64,000 nt of DNA, from assembly GCA_039105265.1 (NCBI GenBank), contig JAPFFF010000005.1, positions 2,031,501-2,095,500 on the forward strand. The letters run 5' to 3'. Of the stretch, positions 11,293 to 23,542 are shown piece by piece (positions within the stretch are counted from its first letter, which is position 1; each line of letters starts with the position of its first letter). The stretch comes from Tritrichomonas musculus (lineage: Eukaryota; Parabasalia; Tritrichomonadida; Tritrichomonadidae). Both the position numbers and the translations under genes were made by a program. The notes beneath the pieces were generated by a model. The model searched no databases, was not told the DNA's origin, and was given only the letters and a program-made list of their open reading frames with translations.

Positions 11293-14272
11293 AACGTTTT
11301 TTTTTTTAATATGAATAAATAACGTATTCAAAAATCAAAATCGATAGACTTCTATTTCTGCACTTTTATCTAGATTTTTTATTCAATTTTTTTGAATGAT
11401 AATTAGCGGTTTTGGATGGCCTTCTTATACTAAAAGCAAAAAAAAAATCAACAAATGAATACTGATGCAGATTTTGCTTTCATACATTATATTATAGAAA
11501 AGACTATGTAAGTTCTCCGAAATTTCCCGCTAAAATCGAAATTTTTCCTACTACCATTTTTGATACCAATACAATGATTTGCAAATTGAATATGTTATTG
11601 ACCAAAATGTAGAAGAACTTCATCATTAAGACTTTTTCTATGACGAAAAAGAATATATTTTATACTATTAAGTATTTCTCCAGATCAAAAAAAGATGATG
11701 ACATCAGAAATTATATTAATGCGAGTCACAAAACATTTGAAGAAAGAGATGGATTCTTTATCAAGAACAAAGAGATATCTGTCATACAGTTAATTGAAGA
11801 TGGAATTACCAAATTCCAAAAGTAACTGTTTGACAGATATGGTTTATTCATCAACCAAAGATGACTATAGTTGAAGTTTACTAATTAATAAAAATTAAGT
11901 TTTCTGATATAAAGATAAATCTATTTTTAATTTTTTAATTTTTTTCACTTTTTGAGAGCAAAATCTAGGAAGATTTGCTGAGAATTGAGAGGGTTCACTT
12001 TTTCTGAGTAAATCTAGTGAAAAGTGCGGGTTATTGAGCAGTCTGACCGATTCTATGAGATTATTCAAATTAATTGAGATATTTTTTTGAAGTCAATAAT
12101 TTATATATAACTCATAAAAAAAACAATATATAAACAATTAAACATTTGAATATAAATAATAACATTATTTTATAATATATAATAATAATAATAAGTACTA
12201 TTAAAGCAGTATATGAAAAATCAAATTTCAATTATTCTGAAAAAATAAATGATAATTAAATAAATAAAATAGATAAATCATTTGATGTTTATTAATAGAA
12301 AATCAGTTATTTGTTCAGTAAAAAATAATGTATTTTTTAAAAATGAAATATTCGTAAATAGAACTCAATTTCAACTCCAAAATTTTAGATTGGAAAAAAA
12401 AATAGTATTATATATTAACAATTATTTATCAAAAATATTATTTATCAGGTATTTGGCGAGAAAACGAACCTCGACAAAAAAATTCGAACGATAGATTCAA
12501 TTCTTTCAAATTATTTGAAGGAAAAACTCACAATTTACTCGTTAGACGATTAGAATTTCAATAAATTATTTTCATGCTAATTATTGAAAATTGAATATCA
12601 TTGAAAGTATGTATTATTTATTATATATATTTCTTGATCAATTATATATATACATTTAATATAATTTTTAAATAAATTATATATAAAAAAATAAATAACA
12701 AATTAATAAATAAATCTAATGTAATCCTTTGTTATTATATTAAAATGCATAAAAATAACATTATAAGGTCAATTTATAACCATATCTCTCTTTTTATATT
12801 AATCTATTTTTATTTTGATAAAATTTGAATAAATATCTTATTAAAATAAAAATATACTTTTAATAATATATATATAATTACATGAATCTGCATTTATATT
12901 CAAAATATTAATATTTTTATTGAATATTAGAATCTATAAAAAAAAATTAATCGTTTTTTATCTGAAAAATTTATTTAATAATTTCAATTAATTCAAAAAA
13001 TTTGGGACCTATATCTCAATTTTCATTGAATTTTGAGAAATATTCTCAAATCATATTACAACTCTGTTATTGAGTCTATCTCAAAATCAAATAATATATT
13101 TATAAGATCTTGTTTTTTTAAAAGAAAATCTATATTAAAAAAAATTGTTCATATAAAAAAGACTTGGTGTTTTGAAAAAAGAAAATTATTTCGCAAAAAA
13201 AAGATCATTTTAAGAAGTATTTTTCATTTTAAAAAGAAAACAAATTTTTTAAACGAAAAAATTATTTCACAAAAAAATGTTTTTACAGACAAACCTTTTT
13301 CTTTTCGAAAAAAAATGGATTTTTAAAACATATGGATCTTAATGATATGAAAAAGTTTTGTAAATATGGAAATTCCTTTTTCGCCGATCTCTATTATTTA
13401 ATGAATGTGAAAATTTCGGCAATTATAGTAATTCATGGAAATAATATCAAATAATTTTATAATTATAAAAATTGCCAGTTAAAAATCGATTATTTCAATA
13501 AAATCGTTGAAATATCTGATTAATTTTTCATTTCAAAAAATGTAGCGCACAGAATTTAATGAAAATATGATATCTTATAAAATACTGCATATAATAATGG
13601 CTTGACAAAATATTCAAAAATCTGTTATAAAATCAAAGAGAAACAAAGTGTTTAAATTTGAGAGAAAATCGTGTAAAGTTCTCAATTTTTGTAAAAAAGA
13701 ATATAAATTTCTCGCGAAAAATAATAATATTAATAAATTTAACAGATTTAAATTATTAAAATATTATTTTAAAATAACTATTTAAAAAATAAAAGTGTAA
13801 TATTCAATATTTAATGATTTTTAATAGCATTCCATTAATAAAAATTATAAACGGCATAGTTTCCTACGTTCTGGTTTCGACGATAAGAAAATGTCAGAAA
13901 ATTGAATGAAAATAGGAAATATCTGAAGGATTTTTAAAAAAATATTGCCATTCGATAGAAAAGCATACGAACTTTAAAAATATTTATTTATTTAAAAAAT
14001 CAATAAAAATTTGAAAAAAATAAGATTTAATCGTTAAGGTCAAATTTTTATATTTTTAACCAAAACTTTTTCCGAAAAATGCTCTATTGAATTAAATATT
14101 CTATGAGCTAATTCAATATTAAATAATTTACATTTTTTTAGGGAAGGAGAACCTTAAGAGAACTCGTAGAATTCAGAACACTAAAAAGAAAATTATATAA
14201 CAAAACTGCATTAATATGATAAAATTAGCCTTAAAAACATCAATATTATTATTATCCCGCTGATAAAAAAAA

Positions 14273-15436
14273 TTAGAACTGGTCAGAAGAACAAAGAGAA
14301 GGGACTTTAGCAAAAGGAATTGATGGCCTAACTTCTTCAAAATTACCTGGACAAGAAAATGATCTCATTTCTGATATGAAGGAGAAATTTTCATGGCAAA
14401 TTGTTGCTTCAACCTTCACAATTTTAACATCAGGTAAAACTGCTGGAGGCTGGTGTTTCTGTAACTGGAAGTTTGGTGCATCAACTGCTTGTTTGAAAAA
14501 GTCATGATTTAAGACTTCATCCAATGTTGGCCTTTTTGCTTGATCAACGGTTAAGAGTTTCGTTATCAAATCAGCCAACAAAGGGGAATATTCATTATTC
14601 TGTGGAATTGATAACTCTGTAGTATAAATTTGGTGTACTATTTCGTACATATTTTCACCTATAAAGGGAAGATAACCGTAAGCAGCCTCAAAAAGCGAAA
14701 TTCCAAGGCTCCAAATATCACCTTTGGTTGGATCTATTTCTTCAACATCTTCTTCTTCAAAATTGCTAATATTGTCATCGTCTTTTGATCCATCAAAAAG
14801 TTCGGGAGCCTGATAGGCAGGCGATCCAACAACAGCTTCTGCGCTTTGAAATGAATGGCCTATACCAAAATCTGAGAGTTTTGCAGCACCATATGAAAAT
14901 AAAAGAATGTTTGACGGCTTAATATCTTTGTGGACAATTCCCTTTGAATGCAAATACGAAAGACCATATATTATTTGTTTGAAAATTGAAGCAAGCGAAA
15001 TTTCATCGAAACGATGAGGCTTATTAATTGCGTCTTGAAGTGTACCACAATCAGCCCACTCCATAAATAAATATGCTATATCGTATCGAGATGCATATAA
15101 TACATCATATAGTTTGACAATATTGGGATGATTCATTTGTCTCATAATTCGTATTTCACGTTCCAACGATGAGGCACCTTGACCATTATGGCGACGTTCG
15201 AGCACGTGCACAGCTTTTGCTGCATAGTATTTTCCATTATCTTCATCTATTGATAAATATACTTTTGATGAAGAACCGGTTCCTAATTTCGAGGTTAAAA
15301 GGTATTGATTTACTTTCTTCATTTTTGGCTGTCGTGCTTCTTCGACAATTAATCGTCCTTTAGGAAGAACTGGGGGGATGGTCGACCTCCTCAGCCTAAG
15401 CATTTTTAAATTTTGAATATTTAAATCACATTTCAA
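14273..15436 (-). CDS. CaMKK-like serine/threonine protein kinase
   Basis: 387 aa. The kinase domain spans about residues 45-316: glycine loop LGTGSSSKVY (51-60), ATP-binding Lys74, alpha-C acidic residue in LEREIRIM, catalytic loop HKDIKPSN (169-176; Asp171, Asn176), DFG (189-191), APE (210-212) and the GDIWSLG Asp240. The catalytic loop reads H-K-D rather than H-R-D; because the Asp is kept, activity is still expected. The DIKPSN loop, GSPAYQAPE segment and overall layout most resemble the CaMKK/LKB1-kinase group, which phosphorylates SNF1/AMPK or CaMK-type kinases (family knowledge). An acidic insert (about 217-238) follows the APE motif. No calmodulin site is obvious in the short tail. 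Start: ATG at 15436; an in-frame Met at residue 12 is also possible. Confidence 0.9.
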   Translation of the reverse strand: MKCDLNIQNLKMLRLRRSTIPPVLPKGRLIVEEARQPKMKKVNQYLLTSKLGTGSSSKVYLSIDEDNGKYYAAKAVHVLERRHNGQGASSLEREIRIMRQMNHPNIVKLYDVLYASRYDIAYLFMEWADCGTLQDAINKPHRFDEISLASIFKQIIYGLSYLHSKGIVHKDIKPSNILLFSYGAAKLSDFGIGHSFQSAEAVVGSPAYQAPELFDGSKDDDNISNFEEEDVEEIDPTKGDIWSLGISLFEAAYGYLPFIGENMYEIVHQIYTTELSIPQNNEYSPLLADLITKLLTVDQAKRPTLDEVLNHDFFKQAVDAPNFQLQKHQPPAVLPDVKIVKVEATICHENFSFISEMRSFSCPGNFEEVRPSIPFAKVPSLCSSDQF

Positions 15437-17844
15437 CAGCGCTCTTTATATTTAATTTCAGTATTTTTACTAAATTTATAATATCATTTTAATTATAATT
15501 TTAATTATAAATATAATTTATGATTATTATTTTCTTTTCCCAAGATACTTATATTTTATTATTTAGACATTTTTTTCTATTGGTTTTCAAATTTTTTTTT
15601 TTAATTGTATTAACGATTAAAAATTTGGTCAATTGAAAATATAAATAAATTGAGAGAATTATTCTATTAATTAAATATTTTCCTCTAAATTAACATTGCA
15701 TCTTTATGATAAATAAGAAATATTTTTCATTTTTCGAAAAGTAATAATATTAAAAATAAAAATGGAATGGATTTTTCCATTTATTTTTTCATTTACATTT
15801 GTATAATCACCATTTTGTTATTCTCAATATGAAATCGAAAAAACGTATTTTTTTACTAAAGTTTTTATCATCATTTTATCAAACGTTTAATTATGGTCAA
15901 TTTCTCTGGCGAATATAAAATTTAACCAAAATGTTGAATGATTTTCAAAAAAGAGATTTTATACCCCCAACTCGCTACAATTGGCTATTTTTTTGTACGT
16001 TACAAGGTTAACAAAAAAAAATATTTCATAACTTGTTATTGAATAAGTTAATATCGTATAATTGATATTTCATAACCTGTTATTGTATAATTGATATTTC
16101 ATATTGGATTTTTTTAGTTAACTTGCTTTTGAATAATCCAAAAATCATTTTTCAATTCCAAAAGTTAATACTTAAAATCAATATTTAAAAAAGTTTTTTC
16201 CAAATTTGTTGGTGTAAAATGTCATTTTTATTTTTTATTTCCAAAAATATAAGACCAAATTCCAATTGAAATAATTTTATATCTGAAAATCTTTGAGTAA
16301 AAAGACATTAAAATTTTTTCAACAAAAAATTATTAATAGATTTAAAAAATCTCAAACTTGGGATAGTGTCACTTTTAAAAACTTTTTTCACTTAAAGTAT
16401 CACTTTTTGAGAGAGAAAAAAAAATCTATAACACAAATTTGTTTTTTAAAAAAATATTCAGTAACATTTTTCCTCTGAAAAACATATCACTGTAAATTAA
16501 AAAAATGTTAAGTGCTGCAGCTTTGGTAGTAAGGAAACTTCAAAAAATATATATTTATTAGCATCAGACAAAGATTATTTTTGTGCAAGCTCGCCTCCAA
16601 ACAAGGTTTTTATTTGACATATCAAATTACAATCATCCAAAACATTTTCAAAAAATGCTTATAAAGTAGTGGTTGTTATAGACAATCGTGTTTATTTTTT
16701 ATATATTTAATCCTAGACGCGAACCTCTGTGTTTTCAAATCAGTGATTAATATCGAATAATCAGATTTCAGACTCTCACACTCAGATACGATTCCATATC
16801 TCTTTAAATATTATTCTCCATCGTTTTTTACGTATGGTACATGTATTAGATGTTACATATACTAGTTTAAAAATATTGAATATTTCAATAATATTTAATA
16901 AAAAATGCAATAAATAAAAATGAAATTGCAATAAAATTATTCTTTATAAAATGTTAATTTCAATTATGTCATTTGTATTTCATTTTTTTTTTTTTTTTAA
17001 AGGAGAAATTAAAGTTTTTTGTTCTAAAAAAATATAAACGTGCGTTTTACGAATTTGTTAAAATGTAAACGTGCAACATTAATAAAAATGTATCAATAAA
17101 TGAATAAGCATTTTTATGCCAACATCCAACTACCTACTATTCTTTTTATTGTATTTCATCAAAATATTGCAATTTAAAATTTTTTTTTGATTTTAATATG
17201 TGGTTCAGATTATAATTTGAATTGTTTATGCCTAAAATTAGTTTATTTTACCTAATAAAATGTTTTATTACTACAATATTCAATTTTTTCGATAAATTAT
17301 AGGAGTTATATAAAAAAATCATATTGATTAATTAAGAATTCAAAAAAAAGAAAAGTGATACGGAAAATGAAATACATTGTGTGATCAAATTTAATAAGGA
17401 GGAAATGATGAGAAATAAAAATAATGATTATGAATAATGAAATGATGGCGGAAAAAAATGATGTAATTTCCAAATTTATTATTATATTTGAGTAATATTT
17501 ACAAATGAATCATTTCATTTGCACAAAGACTGAATATATTTGGAAAAAATAAAAAAATTATGATGGCAAAGAAGAAGATATTTGAATATAAAAAGAAATG
17601 TATGAATAGAAAGAGTTTCCATACCTTTGTCAAAAAAAAAGTGGCCGACCTATATATTGTCACCATATTTTAAATATATATAGCCATTCTCTAAGTTGAT
17701 GATCATTTTAGGTTGATAATAGTTAATATTAGCATATTTTTGTAATTCCAAATTCCCAGTACCCATCAAAATGACAGCATATTTTCTTTCAAAAAGATCA
17801 AATGCAGGAAAATGGTCATTGAGCAATTAAAGCCAAGAAATATA
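15437..17844. other. AT-rich gene-free region
   Basis: 2.4 kb with no supportable gene. Around 16025-16105 there is a short imperfect tandem of ATATTTCATAACYTGTTATTG. At 16578-16597 a stretch resembles the right inverted repeat of the P-like element (TTTTTGTGCAAGCTCGCCTC), a possible relic end. Confidence 0.45.
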
Positions 17845-17988
17845 AACTGGTAGTCATTTTTGCATACAACTCAATTTTTCTGAATAGTATTGAAAAATGA
17901 AAATAATCAACTCAATTTTGAAATAAATAATTATTAGTTTTCAATAATAAATTGAAAATTGAGTTGTATGCAAAAATGACTACCAGTT
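17845..17988. mobile_element. MITE, 144 bp, 34-bp perfect TIRs and TA duplication
   Basis: The first 34 bp (17845-17878, starting AACTGGTAGTCATTTTTGCA) recur perfectly inverted at 17955-17988. TA flanks both ends (17843-17844 and 17989-17990). The internal spacer is about 76 bp and AT-rich. Perfect arms imply recent activity or arm-to-arm conversion. TA duplication suggests mobilisation by a Tc1/mariner-type transposase. Confidence 0.8.
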
Positions 17989-18189
17989 TAGTAAAGTATA
18001 GTATTATATTGATGCATATGTTTAATGAATATTACTCATGATAAACGATATATACAAAAGATCTTTTAACCATTCTAAATGGTCATTCTAAGCAACATTT
18101 TTTCTTCTAACTTCAAGCTTAATTAATGATTTTGTTAGTCCAAATAAGTAGCTTCAACTATAGTGACCATTCTTGTTAGTTTCTAAGCA

Positions 18190-19674
18190 CTAATGAAATA
18201 TGTATTAAAGTATTTATGCATTATGAAAATGGATAGATATATAGTACAAACGAATGAGGTCCGCAGGCATATAAGGAGACAAAAAGAGGCTGTCACTTGT
18301 AGATGCTTGAAATGTATTCTTGAATCATTAGTCTCTCGCTTGAAAGGTCACTATGATGAACTTACCTCCCACACAAATCCATGAGAATCCCACCATGCTG
18401 CCCAATACTGAGGAAAACATACGCTTGTGTCCGTTATCTATCACTCCTTCACTATTTATAGCTACTGAAGTTCTCCCACATGAAAGTATCTAACAAGAAA
18501 CCTGTCACACATATACTTCATGAAGATATTTAACAGCATCCTCCCCACAACATACCTCATGGGTCTCCTTTTACATCTCTTATTTCAGTCATTCCTACAG
18601 AATCTAATCATGAAGGATTCATGCATTCCTGTCCAATAAACAAAATTTTAATTGCATTATAAATGTATGACAGGTTTATAATACTGAAAAGATATTTGAA
18701 AAGAGAGGATGCAATTGATATAAATGGTAAATTAATTGAAAGAAAAATACAGTTAGATGCTGAGGATATAATAAACGAAGAAACTATCAAAAACAGGCTT
18801 ATAATCATGAAAATATGCGAATTTAATGCTATAAATTATGAAGAAAATAATGTTTATATTAATATCTCAAATGGAGCTAAATCGAACTATGAGGGAGCTC
18901 CCAAAGAAGCATTACACATCGATAAGAAGTATAAAATATACTGTAAATGATTTAGCATATATGAATAATATAGATGGACTTAATGAAAAGATTAATCAAA
19001 TGGAGGAATGACTCGCATAAAAACGATGAAACAATAGCAAATATAATGAATTCTTATCCTACGGCTGATGAAACAAATGAGTTTATAGATGTACTAAAAG
19101 GCAGGATTGAGACAATAGATGCAGAGAAAACGAGTTTAAAAACTATGATAACTGTTTTTGAAGCCAGAATTGCTGTTGAATAGAAAATATTTCAGATAGT
19201 GAATGGAGTTCATTTTATACTGAGTATAAAGAATACCAATATGCAAAAAACGTAAAATATTCATATTTTGTGAATGACTTGTATATTTACTTAGAAATAA
19301 CATTAATATTCAGCAAAATTGTATGTAATCAATTGTTATTCAATTCTTATGATAATGATAATAAATAGCATTATATATTGTATGATAAAATTGTTTCAGG
19401 TGCACCTGTTTGTGGCCGTATTGAGGGGTTTTATAGGCAAAAGATTGGTTCAAGTTCTTTATTACATCTAGGTTCATCATTAAAAATTTCATGCTCAGGC
19501 CTTACAATTGTAAACAGTGGCATATTTATAAATGGCATTAGTCAAAAAAAAATATTTGCAAATGACATTAATGACATCATAGGTGCGGTTGGACCTGGGA
19601 GACGGTTTATAGCTCACAGTTTAATGTATACTGCTAGTGGTACCAATTTACTAATATTGGAATATAGCAAATAA
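18190..19674 (+). pseudogene. Degraded coding remnants, possibly of a virus-like element
   Basis: Several short plus-strand open pieces (18193-18384, 18663-18950, 18974-19183, 19378-19674) have a more balanced amino-acid and base composition than the surrounding AT-rich DNA. They read like once-coding sequence, with helical, charged text in the third piece and a Gly/Ser-rich beta-type text in the fourth. I do not recognise a family. The style is compatible with late genes of a Maverick-type element, but that is a guess. It is clearly broken, with multiple breaks, and old. Confidence 0.35.
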
Positions 19675-19909
19675 TATAATATAATGTATCACAGCATTAT
19701 AATAGTATATTGTTAATGATACTTTATCTTTAGAATCAATTTGGCTCTATAAGAAACTTAGAAGAATGTGACTTTATGTTGATTTATTAGACTAAAAATT
19801 CTTCCATTGATAGTTTTGAACATAATTATACTTTGATAAGTATTAATGTATTTAATCAAATAAGTTAATGAGTAATAATATATGCTTTTAAAGCCAATCT
19901 TCATCCTCT

Positions 19910-20328
19910 AATGTTAAATATTCAAAGATAAATATTTTAATAACCATAGACAAAGAAAAAGTACTGAAATTTTACTATCAATTAAATATCTTAAATTCAT
20001 CCAATTGTTAGACATATTTGTTTCAACCTGGGTAAGTCTATACCCTTTATTCACTCGAAATAAGTATGTCTCTGCATTAAATTCGTCTTGTAATGGTGCA
20101 AAATCTTCCAGATTATCTTTATTAACAACATCATTTGTATCTTCACTTTCATTTTCTTCTACATCATCATTGTCACTTGCATCGTTGTCACTTGCATCAT
20201 TGTCACTTTTGCTAGAGTCATTGATTACTTTATTGCATTCAAATTTTCCCTCGATGTCAAATGAATTCCAATCTATTTTTTTCTCTTCTACATCTTTTCG
20301 AAGGGAATTTATACCAGCTGAGGATTAT
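19910..20328 (-). pseudogene. Open acidic stretch without a start codon
   Basis: An open minus-strand frame of roughly 135 codons that lacks an early ATG. It includes WNSFDIEGKFECNKVIND, a repeated SDNDA motif (three copies) and a Glu/Asp-rich run. It lies just 3' of the broken DUF3447 gene, in the same orientation. It may be the tail of a decayed gene or an exon whose start is elsewhere. Not recognised. Confidence 0.3.
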
Positions 20329-20351
20329 TTAATTACATCATCATTTCATTA

Positions 20352-21498
20352 TTATCTACTCTCTTTTTTTTCTTGCTCTTTACATGCTTTGTCAATGATC
20401 TTTCTTCCTGGAGGCCTTCCGCGCCTTTTTTTGACAGATGATATATCATCTAATATCTCATCATGATCTACAAAATCACATATTTTAAGGTTTCCAATAT
20501 CTTTTTCAGATATCATAGAAAAATTGTGATATTTAAATATTTCAATAAGCACATCTTTTGAAATTCCTTTATCAAAATACTTTTTTTGTAGGTAAGAGCT
20601 AATTACATTATGATGACATCTTATTGACTCAATTAATGTTTGCTGAAATGATTTATCTTCAGGTATAATTCGATTATCTTCAAGAAAAAGAATTATCTCT
20701 TGATTATTACCATGTATTGCATAGAGACATAATTCTGGTGTCATTAGGGCGCCTTTTTTTGGAAAAATTTGAAATGATCCAAAAAACGCGGCATAGTTTA
20801 TTAACGTTAATTTCCCAAGGTTTGAAGCTTTAATTAGAAAAAAATTGGTTTCAAATATTGACGAATTAATTCTTAGATTAATAGGTATATCATTTGAAAT
20901 AATATATGAATGAAATTCTTTGACATTATTTTTTTGAATTAACACACAAATGTCACTATCATTTTCACCTATTTTCCTTTATTCATAAAAACTATCAGGC
21001 AACTCATTACCATTTTTTTGAATCCAATCATCTAGCATACCACTATGCGGAAAACATTCTTGATCTAAATAAGGCTTCAATTCAGGATAAAAAAATTGTG
21101 GGTAATTAGCCTTAATAATTCTTTCAGTTATTATTTGTTTGCAAACATATTCGTCAAAGATTAATATTTTGTTTTCAACTAAAAATAGTATAATTCGTTT
21201 ATTGCTTTTGAATATATCAAAAATATTTGAATTAGTAAAACTATGAGTGATATCTTCTTTAAAATGCAATAATAATTTATCAATTTTGGCGAAAAAATTG
21301 ATATTTCGGTGATGATTGTTGGATATTTTGACAATCAATACTAATATTAATTTGAATTCGATAGTATGTTCATTTATTTTTTTCTTCTTCAATATCTTCG
21401 TCGTTATCAAGAAAATTTAAAAGGCTATAGTGTATCTTTTTCATTTCGTCTAATATGATTTGTTCATGGGTTATACTTAAGGAACTTTGCATATTCAT
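20352..21498 (-). pseudogene. DUF3447-type ankyrin protein gene, broken
   Basis: Three same-strand pieces match in order the trichomonad DUF3447 layout. The N-terminal piece has SLLNFLDNDEDIEE (21370-21498). The middle has KISNNHHRNINFFAKIDKLL and IFDIFKSNKRIILFLVE (to 20979). The C-terminal part has RKIGENDSDICVLI and INYAAFFGSFQIF, ending in an AT-hook-like KKRRGRPPGRK (to 20352). The frame shifts near 21400, and an in-frame TAA follows DSFYE at about 20979, so no full protein can be made from one frame. The family is large in trichomonads and generally of unknown function. A sequencing error is the alternative for either break. Confidence 0.7.
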
Positions 21499-21724
21499 AA
21501 GAATTTGTGAAATTAGGCAAATTTTTTTAAAAAAAAAAAAAAGAAATGAAATTACCGACAATTTACGATTTATTTTTTATCAATAATATAATTAATATGA
21601 TTTAATTACTAGTAAAATGATTTATATATTTTTAAATTGAGAATTTGCGAGATATTTATATTTATTTTTTCAATATTTTGTTGGATAAGAACTCTTATTT
21701 TTCATTATTATCTTTTTGTACTAC

Positions 21725-22165
21725 TTCTTTGGTATCGTTGTCATCATTTCATTCTTTTTTGTCATCATAATCATTATCTTCTTATTCTTTGACATCATAA
21801 TCATCTTCTTCTTATTCTTTGTCATCATAATCATAATCATCTTCTTCTTTGTCATCAAAATCATAATCATCTTATTCTTTGTCATCATAATCATTTTCTT
21901 CTTTGTCACCATAATCATCTTCTTCTTTATCATCATCTTCTTCTTCTCTATCATCATCTTTTAATTCATCATCATCTTCTTCTCTATCACCATCATCATC
22001 TTCTTCTTCTTTATCATCTTCTTCATCATCATCATCATAATAATCATCTTCTTCTTCTTCTTCTCTATCATCATCTTCTTTATCATCATCTTCTTCTTCT
22101 TTATCATCATCTTCATCATCTTCTTCTTCTTCTCTATCATCATCTTCTTCGTGATGATTATGATA
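21725..22165. repeat. (TCATCATCTTCTTCT)-type low-complexity tract
   Basis: About 440 bp of imperfect CTT/CAT triplet repeats on the plus strand. On the minus strand one frame reads as an Asp/Glu-rich repeat with a DDYDDKEE-like unit, interrupted by TAA codons in its downstream part. Other frames give Met/Lys/Ile or Phe/Ile runs, none credible as proteins. It may be an expanded acidic-tail microsatellite left by one of the flanking decayed minus-strand genes. Confidence 0.7.
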
Positions 22166-22313
22166 ATCATTGCCATATCATTAAATCATAATCATCACGA
22201 ATACTATTTAATTGATTTATTTTATCTACAAGTTCATCGGAAGAATTACTATAATACTTAAAGATTTCGTCAGGCTAATAATTATGTAAATTCTTTTTAT
22301 TAATACATTTTAT

Positions 22314-23381
22314 TTATTTATTTCGAATATCATTCCATGTATCATCTTCATCAATCGTTATGTTAATAGGAATACGAAACACATTAATTTCAACAGATTT
22401 CATACTCGCTAAACGAATCTCTATTTGATTTTCGATACCTTCGTTTTTATTCAATTCATCATTAATGTCTTCTATTTCTTTAGATGTTAATGTATATCTC
22501 ATAAACATATACAACTCATTATATTTTAATACCGATTTCATTACATCAATTTTCTCAATACGATCTCATTGATAATAGTATTTATGATATATATTTTGAG
22601 ATTGTTCATTGATTTCATATTTCCAACTATTCTTTGTCGAACTATTAATATAATCCCAAAATACATCCGGAAGATTATCTAATAAACGATCCATTAGATC
22701 AATCAAGTAAACGACTTTACTCTCAGCGAACTCCTCATCGAACGTTTCTTTTTTATATTTGAGCACGTATAATATAAAAATCAGTGTTTTATGTTTACGC
22801 TTTTTATTAATATTTCGAATACCAATAATTTTTTCATTAACATTAGATGTGTTCCATTCAGGAGGATACTTAAAAATAATTCTGTTAGAATATACATCAT
22901 CTACAACTCCGTCAATTGATGAATTATAAGTAGTTTCTAATGGTAAATTCACTTGATCATCAACCTGCACGTCTCTTTTGCAACTCATTTAAATTATGAA
23001 AAATAAAGCTTATCTTTGGAAGAGAAAAATAAAAATTTTTATTTAACGATACTTCTTAGGTAATTCTATCTTTCGCATATTTGTTGTAAACTTAATTAAA
23101 TAATCATTAACGCAAAAGCTACATCGTTTATTCATATAATCAACCAAACAATATACATGAGTATCTTCACCTCTCTCATGATAACTTAATGATCCATAAC
23201 CTGATTGATATACCTGTCGATTACTCTCACTGAAGAAGTAAATACGTTTACTAAATCTATGTGTTCCATCGCAAGTAAACATAATTCTCTTAATATCACT
23301 TGGGTATTTATCTGATGTAATGAATTGATATGACTCAGGTTTACACTCGAAATCATCATAATATTTGAAATATTCACTCAT
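22314..23381 (-). mobile_element. Broken Maverick/Polinton remnant, capsid-like pieces
   Basis: Three adjacent minus-strand open pieces (23043-23381, 22566-22988, 22314-22541) have balanced composition and tight spacing unlike the local host DNA. The first two are preceded by a TTAA-ATG start context like the Maverick genes at 55 kb. The middle piece starts MSCKRDVQVDDQVNLPLET and contains IFKYPPEWNTSN and EKIIGIRNINKKRK, which I associate with Maverick capsid-type proteins of trichomonads. It is an old fragment, broken in several places, with no polymerase or integrase nearby. The capsid label is inference. Confidence 0.4.
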
Positions 23382-23542
23382 TTAAGATAGGAATAAAATA
23401 ATTATTATAGAAAACGTTTGGGGCTGTTTATAGAGATTTCGAAAATAGTGTTTCTACAGGGTGATATATCGGTTACTAGTGTTATGTGGGAAGAACAAAC
23501 TCAGGTATATCATTAACTCACTATAATTATAGTACTGCGTTT

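Larger units (their letters stand above)
9678..14272. other. Gene-poor AT-rich region with decayed repeats
   Basis: 4.6 kb without a convincing gene. It holds the direct repeat pair at 10140/10798 and a diverged transposon end at 11258-11292. The longest open frames (12282-12494, 13033-13326, 11640-11825) are Lys/Phe/Ile-rich or very short and lack any recognisable domain. 11640-11825 (61 codons, ATG) has a more balanced composition than the others and could be a small gene or a remnant. Confidence 0.5.

Noticed and set aside
12282-13326. Two open frames (70 and 97 codons)
   Set aside because: Dominated by Lys, Phe, Ile and Asn as expected from AT-rich non-coding DNA; no domain or conserved motif.
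16293-16478. 61-codon Lys/Phe-rich frame
   Set aside because: Composition typical of random AT-rich DNA; no supporting context.
21716-22176. Met/Lys/Ile and Phe/Ile repeat proteins on either strand
   Set aside because: They are alternative frames of one triplet-repeat tract, not genes.
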